From contig NZ_JALGQH010000022.1 of the NCBI RefSeq assembly GCF_022810305.1, forward strand, positions 1 through 64,000: a DNA stretch of 64,000 bases, read 5' to 3'. The position numbers and the translations under genes were made by a program. The notes under the pieces are model-generated. The model saw nothing but the letters and a program-made list of their open reading frames with translations, was not told where the DNA came from and ran no database searches. Below are positions 8,599 through 17,639 of this stretch, piece after piece. Source of the stretch: Rhodococcus sp. ARC_M6. GTDB taxonomy: Bacteria > Actinomycetota > Actinomycetes > Mycobacteriales > Mycobacteriaceae. Within the stretch, counting starts at the first letter, position 1. The number at the start of each line of letters is the position of its first letter.

Positions 8599-9758
8599 GC
8601 GCAAGCGATGACGACCAGCGGCTACGTCGATGGCGATTGATGCTCGGAGAGTCCGCAGACGAGTCACTGGGCGGGCTGGGACAACCGGGCGACAACCAGA
8701 TGGATGCGGCGCTTGGCGCTCTTTATGACAACTCCGGCCCGAAGAAGGGGAGTCGTCGCTCGGCCGGTTTGGGTGCGTCGGCGCCCAAAGTTGCACGTTG
8801 GCTGGGCGATATCCGTAGCTACTTTCCCAGCACCGTTGTGCAAGTGATGCAGAAGGACGCAATCGATCGGCTCGGCTTGACGCATTTGCTGCTCGAACCC
8901 GAACTACTCGACGCCGTGGAACCCGACGTACATCTGGTGGGGACGCTCCTCAGTCTCAACCAGGTGATGCCGGAGGCCAGTAAGGCCACGGCCCGCATGG
9001 TCGTCGGCAAGGTGGTGCGCGAAGTCGAGGAGCGTATTGCCCAGAAGACCAAGGCGGCGGTGACGGGAGCTCTCAACCGGTCGGACCGAACATCCAATCC
9101 TGCACTGCGCGATATCGATTGGAATCGCACCATCGCCGCCAACTTGAAGCACTACTTGCCGGAGTACAGAACTGTGGTGCCGGAGCGGCTGATCGGATAC
9201 GGGAGAAAATCTACGTCGGTGCAGCGGGACGTAGTCTTGGCCATCGATCAGTCGGGTTCGATGGCGTCGAGTGTTGTCTATGCCTCGGTGTTCGGCGCCG
9301 TCCTGGCATCGATGCGAGCATTGAAGACATCGCTGGTGGTGTTCGATACCGCGGTCGTGGATCTGACCGAGAAGCTGTCGGATCCGGTGGACGTTCTGTT
9401 CGGAACGCAGCTGGGCGGCGGCACCGACATCAACCGGGCGATTGCCTACAGTCAGTCGTTGATCACGCGGCCGGCGGATTCGATGTTCGTGCTCATTTCC
9501 GACCTGTACGAGGGTGGCACCCGCAACGAGATGCTCCGGCGCATGGCCGCCATGAAAACGGCCGGCGTGCAGGTCGTGGTGTTGTTGGCGCTCTCCGACG
9601 ACGGGGCGCCCTCGTTCGATCACGACAATGCGACTGCGCTGGGTGCTCTCGGCATCCCGGCGTTCGCGTGCACCCCGGACAAGTTTCCGGAGTTGCTTGC
9701 GGTTGCGTTGGAACGAGGTGATGTCGGTGCGTGGGCGGAGCAGTTGAGCGGGTGCTGA
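8595..9758 (+). CDS. VWA domain protein, MoxR partner (YehP-like)
   Basis: The product has 387 residues and its ATG overlaps the DUF5682 stop (ATGA at 8595). The first 200 residues are helical. A von Willebrand A domain follows with an intact metal-ion-dependent adhesion site: D218-x-S220-x-S222 in AIDQSGSM, T277 in GGGTD and D303 in ISDLYEGG. In MoxR systems the VWA protein couples the ATPase to its substrate. It closes the five-gene cassette that begins at 2536. No signal peptide or membrane segment is present, so the complex is probably cytoplasmic. Confidence 0.8.
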   Translation: MSASDDDQRLRRWRLMLGESADESLGGLGQPGDNQMDAALGALYDNSGPKKGSRRSAGLGASAPKVARWLGDIRSYFPSTVVQVMQKDAIDRLGLTHLLLEPELLDAVEPDVHLVGTLLSLNQVMPEASKATARMVVGKVVREVEERIAQKTKAAVTGALNRSDRTSNPALRDIDWNRTIAANLKHYLPEYRTVVPERLIGYGRKSTSVQRDVVLAIDQSGSMASSVVYASVFGAVLASMRALKTSLVVFDTAVVDLTEKLSDPVDVLFGTQLGGGTDINRAIAYSQSLITRPADSMFVLISDLYEGGTRNEMLRRMAAMKTAGVQVVVLLALSDDGAPSFDHDNATALGALGIPAFACTPDKFPELLAVALERGDVGAWAEQLSGC

Positions 9759-9794
9759 TGCTTCGAGATGCATCGTGGTGGGTACCCCGCCACG

Positions 9795-11396
9795 ATGACC
9801 CGTGAGGTTTCTCCAACGCAGGTAGGTTCAGGCTTGGTCCTCGCGGTGTTGGCATGTAGCCAGTTCCTGATGACTCTCGACAGTTCGGTCATGAACGTTT
9901 CGATGGCCACTGTTGCCGCGGATGTCGGCACCACCATCACCGGTATCCAGACCGCCATCACGTTGTACACGCTGGTGATGGCGACGCTGATGATCACCGG
10001 CAGCAAAGTCGGGTCGATGATCGGGCGTCGAAGAGCATTTGCGCTCGGACTGATCATCTACGGGGTGGGTTCGCTTACGACGGCGCTCGCACCCAATCTT
10101 GCTGTGCTGCTGATCGGTTGGTCCTTCCTCGAGGGGGTGGGGGCGGCGCTGATCATGCCCGCGATCGTGGCGTTGGTCGCAACCAATTTTTCGGCCGAAA
10201 AACGCCCCGCCGCATATGGATTGGTTGCAGCAGCGGGGGCGATGGCTGTAGCTGTCGGACCTCTGCTCGGCGGGGCCGTCACCACTTTTGCGTCGTGGCG
10301 CTATGTCTTTGTCGGAGAAGTGGTCCTGGTGGTCCTGATTCTGGCGGTTCTTCGCAAAGTCGCCGACGTGCCGCCCGTCAAGTCGCGACTGGACGGGGTC
10401 GGTTCGGTTCTGTCGGTGGTGGGATTGGGCATGATCGTGTTCGGGGTGCTGCGTTCGAGTGAGTGGGGATGGGTACAGGCAAAGCCCGGAGGCGCAGAGG
10501 TTCTCGGACTCTCACCTGTTGTGTGGTTGCTGATCGGTGGGCTGTTGGTTGTCTACGGCTTCCTGCGGTGGGAGACGCGACTGGTAGACGCTGGACGAGA
10601 GCCGTTGATGGATCCGGAGATGTTGCGAAACCGGCAACTCAGCGGTGGTCTTTTCATGTTCTTCGTTCAGTTTCTCGTGCAAGCCGGGGTGTTCTTTGCC
10701 GTTCCGTTATTTCTGTCCGTAGTTCTCGAATTGAGTGCCCTCGAGACCGGAATCCGGATTCTGCCGCTGTCTGCAGCACTTGTGTTGGCGGCGATCGGAA
10801 TTCCGAAGCTGTTGCCGAAGGCAAACCCTCGTCGCATCGTTCGAGTGGGATTGCTGTCGATGATTATCGGAATTCTATTGCTCGTCGCCGGTATGGATCC
10901 GAGTGCAAATGCCGCAGTCGTGATGGTCCCGATGTTGTTCATGGGGTTCGGGCTGGGAAGTTTGTCGTCCCAACTCGGTGCCGTCACTGTGTCGTCCGTT
11001 CCGGATGAGGAGAGCGCGGAAGTGGGAGGCCTGCAGAACACAGCTACTAATCTCGGAGCGTCACTAGGGACTGCGCTGATTGGTTCGGTGCTGATCGCTA
11101 CCCTCACTACATCGGTGATCGCGGGTATCGAGGGCAATCCTGCAGTGCCTGTGTCGGTGCAGCAGCAGGCCACGACGGACCTGGCCTCGGGCGTTCCGTT
11201 CTTGTCCACCACCGAACTTCAGAGCGCACTCACCACGGCTGGGGTCAGCGAACAGGCCATTACGGCGATTGTCGACGTCAATTCAGAAGCCAGGCTCGAG
11301 GCGTTACGGGTCGCGTTCGCAGTTGCGGCGCTCCTCGCGATTGCGGGATTGTTCGGGACAGGCCGGGTTCCGCGAACTCCTGTTGGGAGGGATTGA
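9795..11396 (+). CDS. MFS exporter, DHA2 (14-helix drug:H+ antiporter) family
   Basis: The product has 533 residues with about 14 hydrophobic helices. The DHA2 signature is near the N-terminus (LDSSVMNVSMATVA, where the family has LDxTVVNVALP), and a motif A-like loop GSMIGRRRAF follows helix 2. I chose the ATG at 9795 because GGTGGG lies upstream; a second ATG at 9768 has no ribosome site. It follows the VWA gene by 36 bp on the same strand but is probably not functionally linked. The substrate is unknown, and QacA/EmrB-type multidrug export is the usual activity. Confidence 0.8.
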   Translation: MTREVSPTQVGSGLVLAVLACSQFLMTLDSSVMNVSMATVAADVGTTITGIQTAITLYTLVMATLMITGSKVGSMIGRRRAFALGLIIYGVGSLTTALAPNLAVLLIGWSFLEGVGAALIMPAIVALVATNFSAEKRPAAYGLVAAAGAMAVAVGPLLGGAVTTFASWRYVFVGEVVLVVLILAVLRKVADVPPVKSRLDGVGSVLSVVGLGMIVFGVLRSSEWGWVQAKPGGAEVLGLSPVVWLLIGGLLVVYGFLRWETRLVDAGREPLMDPEMLRNRQLSGGLFMFFVQFLVQAGVFFAVPLFLSVVLELSALETGIRILPLSAALVLAAIGIPKLLPKANPRRIVRVGLLSMIIGILLLVAGMDPSANAAVVMVPMLFMGFGLGSLSSQLGAVTVSSVPDEESAEVGGLQNTATNLGASLGTALIGSVLIATLTTSVIAGIEGNPAVPVSVQQQATTDLASGVPFLSTTELQSALTTAGVSEQAITAIVDVNSEARLEALRVAFAVAALLAIAGLFGTGRVPRTPVGRD

Positions 11397-11644
11397 GTAG
11401 ATTGAGTAGAAGGCAGCGGCTTCGAAGCGAGCAGTGGTTCGTGACCTCTCGGTTCGATATAGGGTGAACTTCACCAAAGGGATTTTTCGGGAATGGCAAC
11501 GGGGGTTGCGAAACAGTCGCCGAGTCGGGAAAATCGCCCGTAACAGGTAACGCACTCGATAAGGGCAACGGAGGGGGTTCGGATGTTTGAAAACCGGCGT
11601 CCGACCGCGGCTGCGTTGACCTGCGACGGAGTCAGGTCACCTGA
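11397..11644 (+). other. Intergenic leader before the GGDEF-EAL gene
   Basis: This 248-bp stretch has no plausible gene. It contains short inverted repeats (for example GGCAAC-GGGG-GTTGC near 11496-11510) and could be a long 5' leader. I compared it mentally with the c-di-GMP-I and c-di-AMP riboswitch conserved cores and did not find them. Confidence 0.3.
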
Positions 11645-13987
11645 ATGCTGACGAGTGTTAGGCAACCTGGACGTCGATCCGCGTTGTCAGCATCCGAGCG
11701 CGGAGATTTCTTTCGCCGCCAACTCGACGAGACCGCCTCTGTCGCACCGCTCTCGAACATGGCGTTCATACTCGGTATCGGTTCGGTAATCGTGTTCGTC
11801 ATTCCGCCGGAACAAACAATGGTTCGTGTGTTGGGTGGGATCACCATCTTGCTGGTTTTCCTCAACTCGACTCGCGTTGCAGTTTCTCTGAGAGTGCCGC
11901 GATGGAAACAGTCGACGCGTTTCGATTACATAGGGCTGATGCTCGAAGTCGTGGTGATCGCGATTCTCGACGTCGTACTGTTCTCGAAGTTGTTCACGAC
12001 GATCGACTCCAACTACGACGTGGTGATCATCGCGACGATGGCCGGGGTCATGGGTGCCGGCACCATCAATTTCTATACAGTTCGCTCGGCCAGTCTCTCG
12101 TGGATATACATCCACGGACTGGGCTTGATGATTGTGTTCTCGACTCATTCCGAACCGTATTTGCCTGTGCTCGCGATCCAACTGGCGATCTACATGTTTG
12201 CTCTCACCGTCGGCGCGATGTATCTCTCGGCGTCATTTCAGCGACGTTGGATGGCAGAATTTCAAGCCGATTCGGAACGGCTGACGGTGTCGCTACTGCT
12301 CGACGATTTCGAAGGCGGGTCGAGAGACTGGCTGTGGGAAGTCGACACCGACGGACGTTTTTCGCACATATCTCCGCGGTTGACTCAGCTCACCAGACTG
12401 GCTGCGAGCGATCTGCTAGACATGACCTTCGGGCAATTACTCAATCATTTCGACATCACCGCCAGCGATGAGGGCAAGGTGGCTGCGGAACTACTGGTCG
12501 ACAAGTTCGAGCGGATAACACCGTTCCGGGACGTAGTGGTTCCCGTTCGGATAGACGGGGACCGACGGTGGTGGTCGCTGTCGGCAAATCCCCGCGTGTT
12601 CGACGACGGTGAGATCCATGGTTGGCGAGGTGTCGGATCCGATATCACCGAGCGCTACGTCCACGAGCAGGAAATTCTGAGACTGGCAGCAACCGATTCC
12701 CTGACGGGTCTCCCGAACCGGAGAGCATTCGGATCGGCGTTGGAACGAGCGATCGACGTACGCGGCAACCTCGATCGCGTGCGCGTCGGAATTCTCGATC
12801 TCGATAACTTCAAGTCCGTCAACGACACACTCGGGCATCCTGTCGGAGACCGATTACTCCTCGCCGTCACCGACCGTCTTCGAACGGTTGTCGGCTCTGA
12901 TGTTTTTGCGCGAATGGGTGGCGACGAATTCGGGATAGTCGCGCATGTCCCAGCCGGACGAAACTCGTACATCGGATTCGAGCGATATCTCGACGTACTG
13001 CAGGAACCCTTCTACATTGCGGGCAATCGCATCGAAGTCCGAGCCACAATCGGGTACGCCAACAATCCCGACGACTCCGGGGACGCCGACGAATTGGTGA
13101 TGCTCGCCGATCTTGCACTGAACGAGGCCAAATCGAATGGACGCAACAGGGTGGGCAGGTTTTCGCCGGCATTGCGTGCCCGGGCTTCGGAGAGGGCCAC
13201 AGCTCAGCAGGAATTGGACCGGGGTATCGCGGCCGGCCAGTTCGAACTTCACTACCAACCGCAGCTGAACGCTGTAACTGGGCAAGTTGTGGCGTTTGAA
13301 GCCCTCCTCCGATGGAACCATCCGGTCAAGGGGCTCATCGGGCCGAGTCAGTTCATCAGTGTGGCCGAAGAGACCGGCATGATCATTCCGCTCGGTGCCC
13401 AGGCAATGGCGCTTGCCTGCGCCGAAGCTGTGAAGTGGCCGGCGGGAATACGTGTCTCAGTCAACGTTTCACCGGTGCAGCTGCTCTCGATCGATTTCTG
13501 CAGAATGGTTGAAAATGCGCTCGACGTGACTGGATTGGACCCCGAGTTGTTGCAACTCGAAATTACCGAAACCGGCGTTGTCGAAGACCAGGCAATCTCG
13601 GATCTCCACACGTTGAGGTCCCGGGGAATCACCGTCGCTCTCGACGACTTCGGCACCGGATATTCGTCTTTCGGGACACTTCAACGGCTACCCATCGATG
13701 TCCTCAAGATTGATCGTTTGTTCATCGTCGACTGTGCTGATCAGCAGATGGCCGTCGTGAAATCAGTGGTGGAACTCGCCTCGCTCCTGGGCATGGTGTC
13801 ACTCGCCGAAGGTGTGGAAACACCGGTGCAACTGCGTCGAGTCCAAGCAGTCGGGTGCGATCTGATTCAAGGGTTTTACATCAGTAAGCCACTTAATGCT
13901 GCTCAACTCGAGGCGTATCTTGCTGTCACAGCGACTTCGTCCGGGCAGAACTTTCACCCGCTCGATTCAGATTTCAGTCGTCCGTAA
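11645..13987 (+). CDS. Membrane PAS-GGDEF-EAL c-di-GMP turnover protein
   Basis: The product has 780 residues. Five or six hydrophobic helices (about 35-195) form a membrane sensor, followed by a PAS-like domain (about 215-335). The GGDEF domain (about 340-505) has an intact RMGGDEF active site, but the inhibitory RxxD position reads VGSD. The EAL domain (about 515-770) keeps EALLRW, LEITET, DDFGTGYSS and AEGVET, so both cyclase and phosphodiesterase activities look possible. The last 21 bp overlap the convergent GGDEF gene at 13967. Confidence 0.85.
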   Translation: MLTSVRQPGRRSALSASERGDFFRRQLDETASVAPLSNMAFILGIGSVIVFVIPPEQTMVRVLGGITILLVFLNSTRVAVSLRVPRWKQSTRFDYIGLMLEVVVIAILDVVLFSKLFTTIDSNYDVVIIATMAGVMGAGTINFYTVRSASLSWIYIHGLGLMIVFSTHSEPYLPVLAIQLAIYMFALTVGAMYLSASFQRRWMAEFQADSERLTVSLLLDDFEGGSRDWLWEVDTDGRFSHISPRLTQLTRLAASDLLDMTFGQLLNHFDITASDEGKVAAELLVDKFERITPFRDVVVPVRIDGDRRWWSLSANPRVFDDGEIHGWRGVGSDITERYVHEQEILRLAATDSLTGLPNRRAFGSALERAIDVRGNLDRVRVGILDLDNFKSVNDTLGHPVGDRLLLAVTDRLRTVVGSDVFARMGGDEFGIVAHVPAGRNSYIGFERYLDVLQEPFYIAGNRIEVRATIGYANNPDDSGDADELVMLADLALNEAKSNGRNRVGRFSPALRARASERATAQQELDRGIAAGQFELHYQPQLNAVTGQVVAFEALLRWNHPVKGLIGPSQFISVAEETGMIIPLGAQAMALACAEAVKWPAGIRVSVNVSPVQLLSIDFCRMVENALDVTGLDPELLQLEITETGVVEDQAISDLHTLRSRGITVALDDFGTGYSSFGTLQRLPIDVLKIDRLFIVDCADQQMAVVKSVVELASLLGMVSLAEGVETPVQLRRVQAVGCDLIQGFYISKPLNAAQLEAYLAVTATSSGQNFHPLDSDFSRP

Positions 13988-15091
13988 TCCGTTTCCGCCG
14001 GCAGTCTTCGCTTGATACATCAGCGAATCCGCGACGTTCGAAGCCAACGAAATTGCGGGCGCCCCGCCGGCCCATGTCTTCGAATCGGTAGGCATGATGA
14101 CTCCGCCGACGCTCACCGTGGTGGGGATCGAATCCTGATCGTCGGACAATGCGGCATTGGTGCTGTTGATCAGGTAGGCAATTTTGTCCGGCGCCCCGGA
14201 TATGACTGCCAGGTATTCTTCGCCGCCGACGCGCCCGATGACCCCGTAGTGACCAAAATGGAGCGTCAAGCGGCTTGCTGTTCTCTGGATGACATGGTCA
14301 CCTTCGGAATGTCCGTAAACATCGTTGACCAGCTTGAACTTGTCGATATCGATGACGATGAACGCCAGGCATTCTTCTCTTGTTCTGGCACGCTCGAGCA
14401 GTTCGGCGATTGCGGCGTCGAGTCCGCGCCGGTTGTACAGTCCGGTGAGTGGATCGCGATCTGAATCGCGGGCGTCACGGTACAACGCGCGCCAGGCCAA
14501 GTGAGAAAAGATCGGCATGAGCGTCACGACGCCGAATAGGACCGTCGCTCGTGCCAGAAGGGTTGTCGTGTCTACTTCGCCTTGCTGATATGCGAGTCCG
14601 AAGACGATGGCAGTAATCGTCGTAGCCCATAAAACGTGCGCTATCAGCCATTTTGCGCTGACGAACAAGGTTGCGAAGGTGCCGCCCACCGCAAAGATAA
14701 TGCATCCGAAGGTGCCTGAGTCACGGTCGGTGACCATGAGGACTGCCAGGCCGATACCGAGATCGGCGAAAATTCCGTAAGCGAGAAGCCCGAATCGGCC
14801 GGGAAACGGAAGAGCGAACCAGCACGCGGTAACCACAATGCACGCTGTGATCATGACTACCGAAAGCGATTTTCCGACGAGGGTCGGCGGTGTATCGGGT
14901 CCGATCAATTTGAAGAATGCGGAAAGCCCGAAAATTATCGTCATCACACCGATCAGCGCACTGAAAATGGGTTGAATCGCGCGGCTCGAGCGTTGGTGCT
15001 TTATCCACTCGTAGTCGTGAGGCTCGTAGAACCACTCCTTGATCGTGTACCAAGAACTGTTCCCTGTCGGTCTGGGAGCAGTGTCGGACAT
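13967..15091 (-). CDS. Membrane diguanylate cyclase (GGDEF), paralogue A
   Basis: The product has 374 residues. The N-terminus contains a conserved soluble stretch (EWFYEPHDYEW), then six hydrophobic helices to about residue 205, then a GGDEF domain beginning DRDPLTGLYNRRG. The signature is GGEEY, a conservative form of GGEEF that keeps the catalytic glutamate. No RxxD inhibitory site precedes it. The start at 15091 (MSDTA) was preferred over 15100 because the aligned start of the neighbouring paralogue falls there. It lies 56 bp downstream of that paralogue on the same strand, so the two may be cotranscribed. Confidence 0.85.
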   Translation of the reverse strand: MSDTAPRPTGNSSWYTIKEWFYEPHDYEWIKHQRSSRAIQPIFSALIGVMTIIFGLSAFFKLIGPDTPPTLVGKSLSVVMITACIVVTACWFALPFPGRFGLLAYGIFADLGIGLAVLMVTDRDSGTFGCIIFAVGGTFATLFVSAKWLIAHVLWATTITAIVFGLAYQQGEVDTTTLLARATVLFGVVTLMPIFSHLAWRALYRDARDSDRDPLTGLYNRRGLDAAIAELLERARTREECLAFIVIDIDKFKLVNDVYGHSEGDHVIQRTASRLTLHFGHYGVIGRVGGEEYLAVISGAPDKIAYLINSTNAALSDDQDSIPTTVSVGGVIMPTDSKTWAGGAPAISLASNVADSLMYQAKTAGGNGLRTTEI

Positions 15092-15146
15092 GAGGTCCAT
15101 CTTGGCATTGAAATGCAGTACGAAGAAAATAATTCCCTAGTCGGTT

Positions 15147-16271
15147 TTAGATCTCCGCGGTGCGGAGGCCGTTTCCACCGGCGGCCTTGGCTTGATACAT
15201 CATCGAGTCGGCAACATTCGACGCGACCGAAATCGCAGTTGCCCCGCCGGTCCAAGCCTTCGATTCGGTCGGCATGATCACTGCGCCGACGCTCACAGTG
15301 GTGGGCACGGTATCCGGATGGCCGGAAATTGCCTCGACAATGCCGCCGATCAAGACGCTGATCAATTGGATTGGTCCCGATATGGCAGCGAGATATTCTT
15401 CGCCGCCGACCCGGCCGATGACCGCTCGCTGACCGAGGTGAGAACTGAGGCGGTCGGCTGTTCTCTTGATTACCTGGTCACCCTCGAAATGGCCGTGAAC
15501 ATCGTTGACCAACTTGAACTTGTCGATATCGACAACAACAAACGCGAGAGACCAATGCTCGGCCCGGGCGTGCTCGAACAAATCCAAGATCGCAGGCTCG
15601 AGTCCACGGCGATTCAACAGTCCGGTGAGGGGATCCCGATCCGAGTAGCGGGCGTCGCGGTACAGCGTGCGCCATGTCAGATGGGAGAAGATCGGAAGAA
15701 GGGTGACTGCGGTGAACAGGACCAGAGCCCGCGCTATGAGGGTAGTTATGTCGGCATTGGTCTCCTGGAAGGCCAGAAAAAACACGATGGTGCTGACGCC
15801 GGTCGCCCATACGGCATGGGCCAAAAGCCACCGGGCGCTGACAAACAATGTGGCGTAGGTACCGCTGACCACAAAGGCAATACACCCGAAAGTTGCCGAT
15901 TCGCGATCGACAACCATCAGAACCGCCCCGGCGAAGCCGATATCGGCAAAGACGGCGAATGCAATCAGTCCGCGCCGTCCCGGAAAGGGTTGGGTGAACC
16001 AGAACGCGGCGACGAGAAAGCATCCGACGATGACGCTGACCGCAAGGTATTTCCCGATTTGGGTCGGCGGTGCGTCCGGTCCGATCAATTTGAAGATGGC
16101 GGTAATCCCGAAAATCATCGTCATGAACCCGAGCAGGGCACGGAACAGTGGCTGAATCGGACGGCTGGACCGCTGCTGCCCCAACCATTCGTAATCGTGC
16201 GGCTCGTCGAACCATTCTTTGAGTGTGCGCCACGGATTGCTCCCGGAAGGTGAGGGAACCTGGCGCGCCAT
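15147..16271 (-). CDS. Membrane diguanylate cyclase (GGDEF), paralogue B
   Basis: The product has 374 residues and aligns end to end with the protein at 13967-15091: EWFDEPHDYEW, RSSRPIQPLF, FKLIGPDAPPT, the same six-helix sensor, DRDPLTGLLNRRG and RVGGEEY. It is a tandem duplicate that has diverged substantially, mainly in the sensor. As in its partner, the RxxD autoinhibitory site is absent. The start at 16271 (MARQ) is preferred over the extended frame to 16382 because both paralogues share the upstream sequence TGCCAAGAT just before this ATG. Confidence 0.85.
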   Translation of the reverse strand: MARQVPSPSGSNPWRTLKEWFDEPHDYEWLGQQRSSRPIQPLFRALLGFMTMIFGITAIFKLIGPDAPPTQIGKYLAVSVIVGCFLVAAFWFTQPFPGRRGLIAFAVFADIGFAGAVLMVVDRESATFGCIAFVVSGTYATLFVSARWLLAHAVWATGVSTIVFFLAFQETNADITTLIARALVLFTAVTLLPIFSHLTWRTLYRDARYSDRDPLTGLLNRRGLEPAILDLFEHARAEHWSLAFVVVDIDKFKLVNDVHGHFEGDQVIKRTADRLSSHLGQRAVIGRVGGEEYLAAISGPIQLISVLIGGIVEAISGHPDTVPTTVSVGAVIMPTESKAWTGGATAISVASNVADSMMYQAKAAGGNGLRTAEI

Positions 16272-16408
16272 GGTGACTATCTTGGCACCGAATTCGGACA
16301 AGAGAAAACTAAACATCCATCGCGTCAATATGTTCGGCATTTTTCGGGGAATTGGCCGAAAAGTATTGTAAGTAGCTGACACATTGCAGGTTTCGATACC
16401 AGTGCAAT

Positions 16409-17554
16409 TCAGCTAGAGGCGGGTATCCCCGCTCGTGCCGCAGCCGAACCGGCCAATGTTGCGCCGCCGACAGTGATCAAAGCGCCGAGAAGAATTGCTG
16501 CAGGCTCACCGTTTCCCAACACTCCCAGTTGTGAGCCCACCGTCACCGCAGCAACCGGAACGCCGAGTTGCGCCGCCGACAACACGCCCAGCGAAAGAGG
16601 TAAACCCGTGGCACGCAGCGCCGAGTGGACGATCAGGGTTGCGCCGCCCAGAGCTACCCCCAGCCCAACCGACGGCGGATGGCTGACCAGATCACGAAGA
16701 TTGATCGAAGCCCCGAGCCAGACGAAGAACAACGGCGCGAAGAAGCCGTCGGTGATCGCAAAGAGTTGTTTCGCGAGGCGTCGAGGTTCCCCGATCGCAG
16801 CCAGGATAAGTCCGAAGGCAAAGCCGGCGAGCATGACGGATACGTGAGTGCTCGCCACCAACGCGGCCAGCGAAAACAGGATCACCAGATTGATGCGCAG
16901 TTCGAGCGCAAACTTCCGCTTCTCCGAAAACTTGTGTAGCCGTCGCCAATCTCCGGATCGATGCAGTGCCCGCAGTACGAAGAATATTGCTACCGCTGCG
17001 ACGGTCACCACCAGCGCACCGACCGCGGCCCGGACGGCATTGCCCGGATCGATGACGAGTGGCAGCACGACGATGCACACAGTATCGGCGATGGCGACCT
17101 GCGCTGTCATCTGCAGAACCGACGTGCCGCCGAGTGCAAGCGAATCCACGATCGGAAGAATGAGCGCAGCCGACGACGACGCGATCAGAACCGCATACAA
17201 CGCCGCATGGCCGGTATCGAACACCGTCGACACCCCAAAACCGGCCGCGGCGGCAAGTGCGCCGACCACTACCGCGCGGCCGGCCCCTTTGCCGATCGCG
17301 GCGCGCACCTCGGGGTCGCGAACCGGCACATGTGAACCCGCCACCAACATCGTCAGAGCAAACCCGATATCCGCCAAGAACGTAAACGTCCGATCCGCGG
17401 AGTCGAGTAGACCGAAACCCGTCACTCCCAAAATGACGCCAGCGGCCAATTCGCCCACTACTACCGGAACGTGCCAGCTCAACCGTGCCGCCAGCAGTGG
17501 GCCGAGGAGGCCGGCGAGGGCTACCAATGCAAGTACTTCGAACGTCACCGGCAC
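16409..17554 (-). CDS. CPA2-family monovalent cation/proton antiporter
   Basis: The product has 381 residues and about 11-12 hydrophobic helices across its whole length. The N-terminal pattern (VPVVVGELAAGVILGVTGFGLLD, then DIGFALTMLVAGSHV) is that of the Na+/H+ exchanger domain of KefB/KefC-like CPA2 transporters. There is no C-terminal TrkA-N (RCK) domain, so it is the short form, probably a Na+/H+ or K+/H+ antiporter rather than a glutathione-gated channel. It is divergent from the cupredoxin gene at 17640, with 85 bp between them. Confidence 0.75.
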   Translation of the reverse strand: MPVTFEVLALVALAGLLGPLLAARLSWHVPVVVGELAAGVILGVTGFGLLDSADRTFTFLADIGFALTMLVAGSHVPVRDPEVRAAIGKGAGRAVVVGALAAAAGFGVSTVFDTGHAALYAVLIASSSAALILPIVDSLALGGTSVLQMTAQVAIADTVCIVVLPLVIDPGNAVRAAVGALVVTVAAVAIFFVLRALHRSGDWRRLHKFSEKRKFALELRINLVILFSLAALVASTHVSVMLAGFAFGLILAAIGEPRRLAKQLFAITDGFFAPLFFVWLGASINLRDLVSHPPSVGLGVALGGATLIVHSALRATGLPLSLGVLSAAQLGVPVAAVTVGSQLGVLGNGEPAAILLGALITVGGATLAGSAAARAGIPASS

Positions 17555-17639
17555 CCCCTTTTGTGGTTTGGCTCTGCCGCTCCGGGGTAATCATTGCACC
17601 GGGGAGCTGATGGGGGGCTCTGACGAGGAGGCCGAACCC

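Noticed and set aside
9768-9795. N-terminal extension of the DHA2 exporter from the ATG at 9768
   Set aside because: There is no ribosome site before 9768, while GGTGGG precedes 9795. The extra nine residues are not typical of the family.
11397-11644. c-di-GMP riboswitch upstream of the GGDEF-EAL gene
   Set aside because: The conserved GEMM core elements are not visible. A covariance search would be needed to overturn this.
16848-17600. Long plus-strand frame leading into the cupredoxin gene
   Set aside because: The first 264 codons run antisense to the CPA2 antiporter and are low-complexity. Only the part from the ATG at 17640 with its AGGAGG site is a gene.
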